From: Hoyosella altamirensis
GTDB taxonomy: Bacteria > Actinomycetota > Actinomycetes > Mycobacteriales > Mycobacteriaceae
Length of the DNA stretch: 64,000 bases
Direction of reading: 5' to 3'
Assembly: GCF_014191505.1 (NCBI RefSeq)
Contig: NZ_JACHWS010000001.1
Location: 434,001-498,000, forward strand
Positions 7,404 to 15,639 of the stretch are shown piece by piece. Each line of letters opens with the position of its first letter. Positions within the stretch are counted from its first letter, which is position 1. The position numbers were made by a program, and so were the translations under genes. The notes below the pieces were generated by a model that searched no databases, was not told the DNA's origin, and was given only the letters and a program-made list of their open reading frames with translations.

Positions 7404-8054
7404 TCAGTTATACAGGCCACTTTCGAACGCGATGACAACGAGTTGCGCACGATCACGGGCTCCCAGTTTGCTCAGCAAACGACTCACATAGGTGCGGGCC
7501 GTCGCGGGTGAGATGAACAATGCCGCGCCGATTTCCTCGTTATTGAGGCCGCGACCCACAGCCGCGAGGACCTCCGTTTCGCGGCCAGTCAGATGTTTGA
7601 GCGTGTCACTGCTGGGCGACCGCGCTGTTGAACGGGCCAGCTGCCTCAGCACCGTTGCGGTCACCGCAGGGGAGAGCAGGGCATTGCCTCCGGCCACAGT
7701 TCGTACTCCGGCGCGCAGTTCTTCTGGTGAAATGTCCTTCAGCAGAAACCCAGACGCGCCCGCCCGGATCACATCGAGGATCAGCTCCTCATCATCGAAC
7801 GTTGTCAGCGCAACGACCCGGCAGGAACTCAGCGCGGGATTCGCCGTAACTTCGCGCGTCGCCGAAACCCCGTCCAGCACGGGCATCCGGAGGTCCATGA
7901 GTACGACATCCGGCCTGTGCACCCCGGCCGCAGACACACCGCTCCGTCCGTTGGACGCTTCACCCACGACCTCGATATCGCCGTCACGCTCGAGAAGTGC
8001 GCGCAAACCAGTGCGTACCAACTCCTGGTCGTCAACCAGCAATACACGGATCAT
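7404..8054 (-). CDS. NarL/LuxR-family response regulator
   Basis: A 216-residue two-domain regulator. The receiver domain (residues 1-120) has the acidic pair in LLVDDQE, the phospho-acceptor Asp in DVVLMDLRMP (about 54), and the conserved Lys in LLKDIS (about 104). The LuxR-type helix-turn-helix (about 150-215) begins LTGRETEVLAAVGRGLNNEEIG. It overlaps the kinase gene by four bases (ATGA), so the two proteins are translationally coupled and form a two-component system. The signal and the target promoters are not shown by the sequence. The nearby multicopper oxidase is one candidate target. Confidence 0.93.
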   Translation of the reverse strand: MIRVLLVDDQELVRTGLRALLERDGDIEVVGEASNGRSGVSAAGVHRPDVVLMDLRMPVLDGVSATREVTANPALSSCRVVALTTFDDEELILDVIRAGASGFLLKDISPEELRAGVRTVAGGNALLSPAVTATVLRQLARSTARSPSSDTLKHLTGRETEVLAAVGRGLNNEEIGAALFISPATARTYVSRLLSKLGARDRAQLVVIAFESGLYN

Positions 8055-9193
8055 GTAGCCCCCTGCGCAGGTAGCTGAGCTTCCACAACGAATCCCTCCG
8101 GGCCGCTTGCCACGGCAAGTGTGCCGCCAATGCTCTCGGCGCGTTCCCGCATGCCTGTGAGGCCATGACCAAACCTCACGTCAGGGCAGCCGCGACCGTT
8201 GTCGGCGACGCGAAGAGCTAGCTCACCCTGCTGATGGCGCAGCGAGATTGCGATGCGACTCGCGTGCGAATGCCGAATCACATTCGTCAGCGCTTCCTGC
8301 ACGATCCGATACATCACGCTTTCTGTGGCGTCACTAGTTTCCCCACCGTCGCGCTCAACAGTGACATCAATGCCCGCGCGCCGTACTGCAGTTGCCAGCG
8401 ATTCAAGGGAAGTCTTGCCCGGACTCTCGTCAGGGTCGCGCAGAACCTTCACCGCCGAACGTAACTCACGCATCGTGTTTCCAGCTGCTTCCCGGATATG
8501 CCGCAGCGAATCTGCCACGACAGAGTCGTCACGCCCAAGCGCTTCGCGCGCGACGTCACTATGCAGCGAGATCACAGACACCGTGTGGCCGACGGCATCA
8601 TGAAGTTCGCGAGCAATCCGCAGGCGCTCCTGCTGCACGCGGGACGCCGCCTCGTACTCACGTTCCTGCTCCGCGAGCAGATCAAGCTGTTCCTGGCGGT
8701 TCCTCAAGAGCCGGCCTGTCCGCACGCTCCACCCGAGTGCCACGGCCGCCGCCATCAGCCCCGCAGATGACGCGAACTCGTACCCGAACAAGTAGCCGGG
8801 ATCCTCACCATCGATCAGCCGGAAGTACGAAGACACGGCGAGCAGTGCGATCAGGGTGCCAGCAGCCCACCGTATCCGTCCCGCATCAGCGGCAGCGTAG
8901 AGGGCGGCACCTACCGGCACAGCGAGGCCGATTGGCGGGAATTCCAGCGCGTAGTACACGCAGATGCCGAACGACGTGAAGAGTAATACGAGAACAGGCC
9001 GCGTACGGCGCATCATCATCAGCGCCCCGAATCCAAGCGCGAACGCGTATGCGAAGGGATCAGGGCCGCGTGCGCCGCCGAGATCCATCGAGATGGCGAG
9101 GACCACCACGAGCGTCACCGCGACACCCAACAGAGCGTCCGTGACGAGCGCGGCGCGTGGGTATGCTCGCAGCTCCTGCAGACCCGGAGACAT
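8051..9193 (-). CDS. Sensor histidine kinase (HisKA_3 type)
   Basis: About 380 residues from the ATG at 9193; further in-frame ATGs at 9217 and 9247 are possible. The N-terminal half holds about five membrane segments with little extracytoplasmic loop, so sensing is probably within the membrane. A short coiled coil (RNRQEQLDLLAEQEREYEAA) leads to the dimerisation helix with phospho-acceptor His in ARELHDAVGHTVSVI. The ATPase domain has the N box EALTNVIRHSHAS, G1 DNGRGCPD and G2 GHGLTGMRERA. It is cotranscribed with, and overlaps, the response regulator gene downstream. The organisation is that of DesK/NarX-type kinases. Confidence 0.9.
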   Translation of the reverse strand: MSPGLQELRAYPRAALVTDALLGVAVTLVVVLAISMDLGGARGPDPFAYAFALGFGALMMMRRTRPVLVLLFTSFGICVYYALEFPPIGLAVPVGAALYAAADAGRIRWAAGTLIALLAVSSYFRLIDGEDPGYLFGYEFASSAGLMAAAVALGWSVRTGRLLRNRQEQLDLLAEQEREYEAASRVQQERLRIARELHDAVGHTVSVISLHSDVAREALGRDDSVVADSLRHIREAAGNTMRELRSAVKVLRDPDESPGKTSLESLATAVRRAGIDVTVERDGGETSDATESVMYRIVQEALTNVIRHSHASRIAISLRHQQGELALRVADNGRGCPDVRFGHGLTGMRERAESIGGTLAVASGPEGFVVEAQLPAQGAT

Positions 9194-9326
9194 GACACCG
9201 ATTCTGTCAGGGTGCATCAGGGTGCCGCATACGTTCAGAGGCGACAATCACCACGCACAGCGTCGACACTAAAGTGCCGCATCACAGCGGATTCGCGTCG
9301 AAGCTGCAATTCGTAGCGTCATACGC

Positions 9327-9755
9327 ATGACATACGAAACGCAAGAATACCGGCGCCACCACGGCCGGGCCCGGCTCGCCTGGCCCTTCATCATAGGACT
9401 CGGCTCGCTGGCGCTGCTCGAACCGGTTACTCACGCTCTAGGGCTGTTCGGCGAGATGCATCCCGGCGCCCGCCATTTCGCCATTCTTGCCGGAGTGTCG
9501 GTTATCTGGCTGGCCCTGGTTGCCTACGTGCGACCCCCGCGGCCATTCTTGACGGTGATTCTCGCGGGTGCTTGCTACGTGACGGTAGTCGCGACAGCAG
9601 GTCTTATTGTGGGCCCACTCATCGGTATCGGCGGCGGCTCACCTGGCCTCTGGGTCTTCCCGATCGCCGTGGTATCGATGGCATCCACCCACATGATCTG
9701 GTTCGTCGTGGTGGCGGCAATTGCACACGTCGTCACGCGGGAAGCGCCACAATGA
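9327..9755 (+). CDS. Four-helix membrane protein upstream of the multicopper oxidase
   Basis: A 142-residue protein with four hydrophobic segments (about residues 20-40, 48-68, 76-100 and 108-135), a His/Arg-rich N-terminus (EYRRHHGRARLAW) and a Gly-rich loop IGIGGGSPGLW. It has no recognised catalytic motif. Its stop overlaps the start of the multicopper oxidase by four bases (ATGA), so the two are coupled. A role in membrane assembly, copper handling or electron transfer for the oxidase is possible but is inferred only from this context. Confidence 0.7.
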   Translation: MTYETQEYRRHHGRARLAWPFIIGLGSLALLEPVTHALGLFGEMHPGARHFAILAGVSVIWLALVAYVRPPRPFLTVILAGACYVTVVATAGLIVGPLIGIGGGSPGLWVFPIAVVSMASTHMIWFVVVAAIAHVVTREAPQ

Positions 9756-11203
9756 AGCGCATCGGTCCCCTGATTCTCGCGGTGCTCTTCACTCTTAGCG
9801 GCTGCGGCATCTTCGCAGGAACGGACTACACAGGCCGGGTGAGCTTTGATCGCCCACTCCCGATCCCGCCGCTGCAAGAAGGCACGGTTGACGATCAGGG
9901 ACGCCGCGAATTCACGCTGACGGCGCGAGAAGGCAGCTCTCAGCTCGTCAATGGCATGACGACGCCGACATGGGGTTTCAACGGTGACTACCTAGGTCCG
10001 ACGCTGCGCGCCGCACCCGGTGAACGCGTGCGGGTGAATGTGACTAACGAACTCGGCGAAGCAACCTCGGTGCACTGGCACGGTATGCACCTTCCGGCCG
10101 CCATGGACGGGGGACCCCACCAAGAGGTTCAGCCAGGTGGCACATGGCAGCCCGAATGGGAGATCAATCAGCCGCCGGCCACCCTCTGGTATCACCCGCA
10201 CCCACACGAGGCCACGGAAAAGCACGTGTATCGAGGTCTGGCCGGACTGTTCCTGATCGACGAGCCCACTCAACACCTCCCGTCCGAGTACGGCATTGAT
10301 GACATTCCACTCATCGTGCAAGACAAGCGCTTCACTGAGACTGGCGAGTTAGTGTTCGACCACTCGTCGGCGGTCGGAACCCTAGGTGAATCGATACTCG
10401 CCAATGGGATTGAAGGGGCATACCTAGACGCCACGACGGAGAAGGTACGGCTCCGTCTGCTCAACGCATCAACAGCGCGGATCCTCACGTTCGCGTTCGA
10501 GGACGAGCGAGAGTTCGCACAGATCGCGACTGATGGCGGACTGATGGAAGCCCCTAACTCCACGCGCCAGCTCACCCTGTCGCCTGGTGAGCGTGCAGAG
10601 ATCGTGGTCGAGCTGACACCAGGCGAGGAAGTGAATCTGCAATCCCACCCCACACCCGGATATCTGCTTGGTGCGGGATCAGGACTTTCGGATAGCTTCG
10701 ACATCCTGCAAATCCGTGCGGCGGACAGGCTGTCACCCAGCCCCGCCTTGCCTGCCGAGTTGTCGGACATCGATTGGCTGCGGGCATCCGACGCTGTCCG
10801 TCAACGGCCAATGCGGCTATCCAACAGATCAATCAACGGCAGCGAAATGGACATGAGCCGCATCGACGAGGTCGTCACCGCCGGATCGACCGAAATCTGG
10901 ACTGTATCCGCGGCCGACGGATACCCGCACAACTTCCACATCCATGACGTGCAGTTTCACGTGCTCGATATCGATGGCGAGCCACCCGGACCGCATTTGC
11001 GCGGATGGAAAGACACCATCCTGCTCGAGCCGCATAAGGAACACCGACTAATCATGCGGTTCAGCAATTACGCTGACCCCGACGTGCCCTACATGTACCA
11101 CTGCCACCTGTTGTGGCATGAGGACGAGGGGATGATGGGCCAGTTCGTCGTTGTTGACGAAGGTCAGCCACCGGGTTCACCGTCGGGGAGCCACCACCAT
11201 TGA
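9752..11203 (+). CDS. Multicopper oxidase, lipoprotein
   Basis: A 483-residue secreted enzyme. The signal peptide ends in the lipobox LSGC (Cys about 18), so it should be lipid-anchored outside the membrane. All copper-binding motifs are present: HWHGMHLP and HPHPHE in the N-terminal domain, then HNFHIHD and HCHLLWHEDEGM in the C-terminal domain, the last supplying the type 1 copper ligands including an axial Met. The protein ends in a His-rich tail (SGSHHH). Members oxidise Cu(I), Mn(II), bilirubin or phenolics while reducing O2 to water; the substrate is not determinable here. The start is the ATG at 9752 that overlaps the upstream membrane protein; an open frame upstream to 9572 has no signal peptide. 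Confidence 0.93.
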   Translation: MKRIGPLILAVLFTLSGCGIFAGTDYTGRVSFDRPLPIPPLQEGTVDDQGRREFTLTAREGSSQLVNGMTTPTWGFNGDYLGPTLRAAPGERVRVNVTNELGEATSVHWHGMHLPAAMDGGPHQEVQPGGTWQPEWEINQPPATLWYHPHPHEATEKHVYRGLAGLFLIDEPTQHLPSEYGIDDIPLIVQDKRFTETGELVFDHSSAVGTLGESILANGIEGAYLDATTEKVRLRLLNASTARILTFAFEDEREFAQIATDGGLMEAPNSTRQLTLSPGERAEIVVELTPGEEVNLQSHPTPGYLLGAGSGLSDSFDILQIRAADRLSPSPALPAELSDIDWLRASDAVRQRPMRLSNRSINGSEMDMSRIDEVVTAGSTEIWTVSAADGYPHNFHIHDVQFHVLDIDGEPPGPHLRGWKDTILLEPHKEHRLIMRFSNYADPDVPYMYHCHLLWHEDEGMMGQFVVVDEGQPPGSPSGSHHH

Positions 11204-11269
11204 ATGCCCCGCATGAGGGCATCGTGCGCGTACTGTCAGTAGACAGCTGAGCGTGCTGAGGAGGAACAC

Positions 11270-12004
11270 ATGCAGCAAAGACGCTGGGGTGCAATGGTCT
11301 TCACGGCCTTCATGTCACTTCTGACGCTGCCGCTTGCGGCATGCGGCGCGGGATCCACTGCTGACGGCGGTGGGGAAGACTCGCCACGAGGTGTCTCGGT
11401 GGTGGGTTCGGGAAGAGTGACGGGCCAGCCGGACACGCTGCGCGCGACAGTGGGAGTCGAAGTCGAACGCTCCACGGTCCAGGAGGCACTCGACGATGCG
11501 AACGCCGCTGCGCAAAGCGTCATCGATGCGGTACGCGGTGCCGGGGTGGAGCCAGAGGACACGCAGACGAGTACGTTCTCGATCACCCCGGGCTACGACA
11601 GGCCGGAGCCAGGCGAGCCACCACAGATTCGCGGCTATGTGGTCAGCAACCAGCTAGAGATCAAGATCCGTGAACTCGATTCAGCTGGCGCAGTCCTGCA
11701 AGCAGCTACTGGAGCAGCCGGTGACGACGCGCGCATACACGGCGTGCAGTTCTCGCTCGAAGACAACGAGGCCCTCCTCGAAGCCGCGCGTGAACGTGCT
11801 TTCGTGGACGCGCGGACCCGCGCTGAACACTATGCGGATCTCGCGGATCGCAATCTGGGTGACATCGTCAGCATTTCGGAAGAACTTTCGGCGCCGCCAC
11901 CATCCGTCCGAGCGCAGGAAGCCCAGTTCGACGGGCTCGTTCCTATTGAGCCCGGAGAAGTGGAGGTAGAGGTGAACGTTTCCGCACGATGGTCGCTGGG
12001 CTAG
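11270..12004 (+). CDS. SIMPL-domain (DUF541) lipoprotein
   Basis: A 244-residue exported protein. The signal peptide ends LPLAACG, a lipobox with Cys about 24, followed by a Gly/Ser-rich linker. The DUF541/SIMPL domain (about 40-243) starts VSVVGSGRVTGQPDTLRATVGVEVE and contains SNQLEIKIRELDSAG and the terminal VEVEVNVSARWSLG. Members form oligomeric cell-envelope assemblies and several are linked to oxidative stress protection. GAGGAG precedes the ATG. The gene follows the multicopper oxidase by 66 bases in the same direction and may be part of an envelope stress group. Confidence 0.85.
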   Translation: MQQRRWGAMVFTAFMSLLTLPLAACGAGSTADGGGEDSPRGVSVVGSGRVTGQPDTLRATVGVEVERSTVQEALDDANAAAQSVIDAVRGAGVEPEDTQTSTFSITPGYDRPEPGEPPQIRGYVVSNQLEIKIRELDSAGAVLQAATGAAGDDARIHGVQFSLEDNEALLEAARERAFVDARTRAEHYADLADRNLGDIVSISEELSAPPPSVRAQEAQFDGLVPIEPGEVEVEVNVSARWSLG

Positions 12005-12028
12005 CTCTCGCCCTAAACGTCGCGCGAA

Positions 12029-13192
12029 TCAGCGGAAGGCGTTCTCGCCCGTCAGGGCTTGCCCGACCACGAGCTGGTGAATCTCGGACGTTCCCTCGTA
12101 TGTGAGGACAGTCTCGAGGTTCGAGGCGTGACGCATCACCGGGTACTCCAGCGTGATGCCATTGGCGCCCAAAATCGTCCTGCAGGTACGCGCAATCTCC
12201 AGGGCCTCGCGTACATTGTTCAGCTTGCCGATGCTGACCTGTTCGGAGGTGATCTTCCCGGCGTCCTTCAGCCGGCCCAGATGCAGGGCCAGCAGCATTC
12301 CTTTCCCGTATTCAAGCGCACCGTCAGCGAGCTTCGCCTGGGTAAGCTGATACGCGGCCAGCGGCTTGTCGAATACTTCGCGTGACTTCGCGTAATCGAT
12401 CGCCGTTTCCAGGCAGTCTCGTGCGGAACCCATCGAGCCGAAAACAATCCCGAACCGCGCCTCGGAGAGGCAGCCGAGAGGTGACTTGAGACCCTTCGAG
12501 TCGGGTAGGACAGCATCGTGGGGCAGTCGCACATCGTCGAACGAAAGTTCCGCCGTCACAGAGGCGCGCAACGACAGCTTGTGCTTCATCTCGCGAGCTT
12601 CAAAGCCCTTCGAATCCGTGGGGACGAGGAACCCACGTATGCCATCTTCCGTGCGTGCCCACACGACCGCGACGTCGGCGAGCGTGCCATTTGTGATCCA
12701 CATCTTCGACCCGTTGAGGAGCCAATCGTCACCATCTCTACGGGCACGGGTGCGCATGCCGCCAGGATTCGACCCGAAGTCCGGTTCGGTGAGCCCGAAG
12801 CAGCCGAGCTTCTCGCCGCGCGCCATGTCTGGGAGCCATTGCTGTTTCTGATCTTCAGAGCCATAGGCATAGATCGAGTACATCGCGAGCGAACCCTGCA
12901 CCGACATGAGGCTGCGCAGGCCCGCGTCAGCAGCCTCAATTTCGTGGCAGACCAGGCCGTACGCGGTCGCAGATACGCCCGCGCACCCGTAACCGTGCAG
13001 GTGCATCCCGAGCATGCCGAGCTTCCCGAACTCTTTCGCCACCTCTCGCGCGGGAAGGGTGCCCGCCTCGTACCACTCAGCGACGTGGGGGCGGAGATGC
13101 CGGTTCGCGAACTCCCGCGCCGTGGCTCGGATATCTTTCTCTTCCTCGTTGAGCAGCGGGTCGAGGGCGAACAGTTCATTGAGCGACGTCAT
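12029..13192 (-). CDS. Acyl-CoA dehydrogenase, glutaryl-CoA dehydrogenase-like
   Basis: A 387-residue FAD enzyme with all-alpha N-terminal, beta middle and alpha C-terminal domains. The FAD/substrate loop is GCFGLTEPDFGSNPGG (about residues 131-146), with WITNGTLADVAVVWART in the beta domain. The catalytic glutamate is in LTYEGTSEIHQLVVGQALTG near the C-terminus, the arrangement of glutaryl-CoA dehydrogenases; KHKLSLRASVTAEL is also typical. It would oxidise an acyl-CoA, probably glutaryl-CoA to crotonyl-CoA, in lysine or aromatic breakdown. The gene is convergent with the SIMPL lipoprotein gene and lies 19 bases downstream of the next gene on the same strand. Confidence 0.88.
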   Translation of the reverse strand: MTSLNELFALDPLLNEEEKDIRATAREFANRHLRPHVAEWYEAGTLPAREVAKEFGKLGMLGMHLHGYGCAGVSATAYGLVCHEIEAADAGLRSLMSVQGSLAMYSIYAYGSEDQKQQWLPDMARGEKLGCFGLTEPDFGSNPGGMRTRARRDGDDWLLNGSKMWITNGTLADVAVVWARTEDGIRGFLVPTDSKGFEAREMKHKLSLRASVTAELSFDDVRLPHDAVLPDSKGLKSPLGCLSEARFGIVFGSMGSARDCLETAIDYAKSREVFDKPLAAYQLTQAKLADGALEYGKGMLLALHLGRLKDAGKITSEQVSIGKLNNVREALEIARTCRTILGANGITLEYPVMRHASNLETVLTYEGTSEIHQLVVGQALTGENAFR

Positions 13193-13211
13193 CCTCTATA
13201 TCTACACCCAA

Positions 13212-13694
13212 TCACGCCGCCCACCGCCGGATCGCGGCCGTTGCGGCCACTCCCAGGGTCACACCGGCGATGAAGGACCGGCCGTCCACCCGGTGGACGA
13301 GTTGATCACGCGCGCGCTCCTTCATCCAGACCCAGTCCAGCATCGCCGGGTGCGCGAGGTACCAATCCGGTCGATCGTGAACGACGTCTCTGAGGTAGTC
13401 GGTGGAGGCTTTCCAGGTGAATGCAACGTCATGGTCGCCGGGCGGGAGGATGCTCAACGACTTCTCAACTGGATCGAAATGGATCGTGTACTCGCCCACG
13501 GTCACGTCCGGATCTGTTTCGTAGATGACTGTCCTGAAATTTGCTCCGCCCCACAGTTGCCGGTTCAGTTTCTTGGCCTGCTGGTACCAGAACTTGTCCT
13601 TGTTCTCAGCCATCGCCCGGTTGCAGATCAGAAGATAGCCAGAAAGCAGGTCCCTTGTGGTGTTGCCTTGTATCTTCGCAGCTGAAACGTTCAT
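13212..13694 (-). CDS. Conserved hypothetical protein with C-terminal hydrophobic helix
   Basis: A 160-residue protein I cannot assign to a named family. The main part has alternating beta-like segments (FRTVIYETDPDVTVGEYTI, KSLSILPPGDHDVAFTWK) that recall a small alpha/beta lipid-binding or SCP2-like fold, a Trp-rich stretch (PDWYLAHPAMLDWVWMK), and a C-terminal hydrophobic segment (FIAGVTLGVAATAAI) that could anchor it in the membrane. The ATG at 13694 has GGAGG eight bases upstream. It probably shares a transcript with the acyl-CoA dehydrogenase 19 bases downstream. A large inverted repeat lies about 100 bases upstream. Confidence 0.65.
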   Translation of the reverse strand: MNVSAAKIQGNTTRDLLSGYLLICNRAMAENKDKFWYQQAKKLNRQLWGGANFRTVIYETDPDVTVGEYTIHFDPVEKSLSILPPGDHDVAFTWKASTDYLRDVVHDRPDWYLAHPAMLDWVWMKERARDQLVHRVDGRSFIAGVTLGVAATAAIRRWAA

Positions 13695-13793
13695 GATGTC
13701 CTCCGTTCAGGCGTGGAATGTGAAGCAGTGGCCGAAGCGGAAGGTCCTTCACTATCGACGCTACCAAAAGCAGTCGGTGCTGCACCCCGGCCG

Positions 13794-13863
13794 AAATCCA
13801 TCTGTGCACGTCAACAGAACCCCCGGTTTTTGGCTAGTTTTGTTGACCTGCGCAGATGGATTT
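13794..13863. repeat. 23-bp inverted repeat with 24-base loop
   Basis: Arms 13794-13816 and 13841-13863 pair over 23 bases with two mismatches; the loop contains a run of five T on the plus strand. It begins 12 bases beyond the stop codon of the EamA gene, so it could be that gene's terminator, or a structured leader for the gene at 13694. No U-tract follows either arm. Confidence 0.55.
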
Positions 13864-13875
13864 GTGAGGGAGGAG

Positions 13876-14742
13876 TTAGGCTGGCCGACGAAGCGCGACA
13901 GCCAGGGCGACGGCGGTGATTCCGACGATTTCCGCGGGAGCGAGAGATTGATCGAGAATCAGCCAGCCGATGACCGCAGAGGACACCGGCAGCAACGCGA
14001 GCAGAACCGCAAAATAGGCCTGTCCGGCTTTCCGGAGAATCACCTGGTCAAGCCCATACGGAATGACGTTCGCGAAGAGACCAAGAACAAGCCCGAGCGT
14101 CAGCACCGGCAGCAGGGGAGTGTCCGGCTGCCACGACAGCACGATCGTCAGCGCGAACGGCGCCGTCACGAATGCAGCGACGGTGAAGCCGACTGCCAGG
14201 CTCTCACGCGGGGTTCCCGCCCCCGCGACGCGTTTACCAAGAATGATGTACCCCGCCCAGCACAGTGCCGCGAGCAGCGCGAACACAATACCGAGCGGAG
14301 AACCCGCAAGGTGCACATCAGCGATCAGCACTATGCCTGTGCCAGCCACGAGCAGGGCCCCAATATCGCGCAGCGACCGAGAGCCCCAGGCAGCCACCAG
14401 AATCGGGCCCAGGAACTCGATCGCCACCGCCGTCCCCAATGGCAGCCGCGCGATCGCCTCGTAGAAGCTGATGTTCATCAGTGCCGTGATAGTCCCGAAT
14501 GCGGCGGCGAGTAATAACGCGCGACCTTGCCACGCGGTACGGGCGGGACGAACGACAGCAAGCAGGATCAGTGCCGCGCCGAGGATGCGCAGCCAGGCGA
14601 CGCCAGCGGGCGCGATGTAGCTGAACAGAAAAACACCCGCTGCTGCGCCGACGTACATGGACGTGCCGCTGACCAGCATCAGCGCGGGCGGCAGGAGGCG
14701 ATTTCGGGTTGCGTCCGCGGACGGAACCGGGGGTGTGCTCAC
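13876..14742 (-). CDS. EamA-family (drug/metabolite) transporter
   Basis: A 288-residue permease with ten predicted membrane helices in two homologous halves, typical of the EamA/RhtA type. Recognisable parts are GTAVAIEFLGPILVAAWGSR at the end of the first half and LFANVIPYGLDQVILRKAGQ with PVSSAVIGWLILDQSLAPAE in the second. The family exports amino acids, threonine/homoserine or other metabolites. The start is taken as the GTG at 14742; a GTG two codons earlier is equally possible. It is divergent from the SDR gene, so their promoters share a short region. The substrate is unknown. Confidence 0.85.
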   Translation of the reverse strand: MSTPPVPSADATRNRLLPPALMLVSGTSMYVGAAAGVFLFSYIAPAGVAWLRILGAALILLAVVRPARTAWQGRALLLAAAFGTITALMNISFYEAIARLPLGTAVAIEFLGPILVAAWGSRSLRDIGALLVAGTGIVLIADVHLAGSPLGIVFALLAALCWAGYIILGKRVAGAGTPRESLAVGFTVAAFVTAPFALTIVLSWQPDTPLLPVLTLGLVLGLFANVIPYGLDQVILRKAGQAYFAVLLALLPVSSAVIGWLILDQSLAPAEIVGITAVALAVALRRPA

Positions 14743-14818
14743 CTGCACCACTTTCACTGAGGTGTCGATGCGTGAGCAAATGGGATTTATGGTGCCGCCC
14801 GCGCCGTACTGTGAACTC

Positions 14819-15631
14819 ATGGATTTTGACGGCGAAGTCGCGGTTGTCACCGGAGCGGGAAAAGGGATCGGGGCCGCTATCGCTCGGGCCCTGAGCGTAC
14901 AGGGAGCAAAGGTGGTCGTCGCGGATCTGGACGGAGCGGCCGCGTCCGAGGTCGTGAACGATCTGCCGAAGGGCTCGGCTTTCGCGGCTGAGGGTGACGT
15001 TTCGGACGAAAGTTTCCTCCAGGAGCTTTGTGATCGCGCCGAGAGAGAGTTCGGGCCCGTCTCCGTGTTCGTCGCAAACGCGGGTGTTATTGGGGCAGGT
15101 GGCCTCGACGCGTCCGAAGGAGTCTGGGACCTTTCCCTTGACGTCAACGTGCGGGCGCACATCAGGGCAGCGAAGATACTGATCCCGAAGTGGCTAGCCA
15201 ACGGTGGTGGCCATTTTGTCAGCATTGCCTCCGCGGCCGGCCTGCTGACCCAGCTTGGTTCGGCGCCCTATTCCGTAAGTAAGCACGCTGCGGTGGCATT
15301 CGCTGAATGGCTGGCGGTGACGTACGGCGATCGCGGCATCGGTGTCCATTGCGTGTGTCCGATGGGGGTCAATACGGACCTGCTGAATGACGCCCAACTC
15401 GGTGGTGACGAGGGCGAACTCGCTTTCAAGGCAGTTACCACTGCTGGGGCGGTGCTTGATCCGGCGGACGTAGCCGAAGCGGTCCTCGAGGGCATTCGCA
15501 CTGGGACGTTCCTGATTTTGCCGCACCCCGAAGTGCTGGAGATGTACCGCGCGAAGTCAGCTGATTACGACCGGTGGATCGGTGGGATGCGGTGGTATCA
15601 GAAGAAACTTTCTGGCTCGCCCGGAGAATGA
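14819..15631 (+). CDS. Short-chain dehydrogenase/reductase
   Basis: A 270-residue classical SDR. The NAD(P)-binding motif is TGAGKGIGAAIA (about residues 10-21), followed by NAGVIGAGG (about 87-95). The catalytic residues are Ser in SIASAAG (about 136) and Tyr/Lys in YSVSKHA (about 151-157). The acidic residue in VVADLDG after the second strand favours NAD over NADP. The ATG at 14819 has a TACTGT -10-like element ending six bases upstream, which suggests a leaderless mRNA. An ATG at 14768 with GAGG upstream would add 17 residues before the fold and cannot be excluded. The gene is followed closely by the flavoprotein gene. Confidence 0.9.
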   Translation: MDFDGEVAVVTGAGKGIGAAIARALSVQGAKVVVADLDGAAASEVVNDLPKGSAFAAEGDVSDESFLQELCDRAEREFGPVSVFVANAGVIGAGGLDASEGVWDLSLDVNVRAHIRAAKILIPKWLANGGGHFVSIASAAGLLTQLGSAPYSVSKHAAVAFAEWLAVTYGDRGIGVHCVCPMGVNTDLLNDAQLGGDEGELAFKAVTTAGAVLDPADVAEAVLEGIRTGTFLILPHPEVLEMYRAKSADYDRWIGGMRWYQKKLSGSPGE

Positions 15632-15639
15632 GAGGCGGC

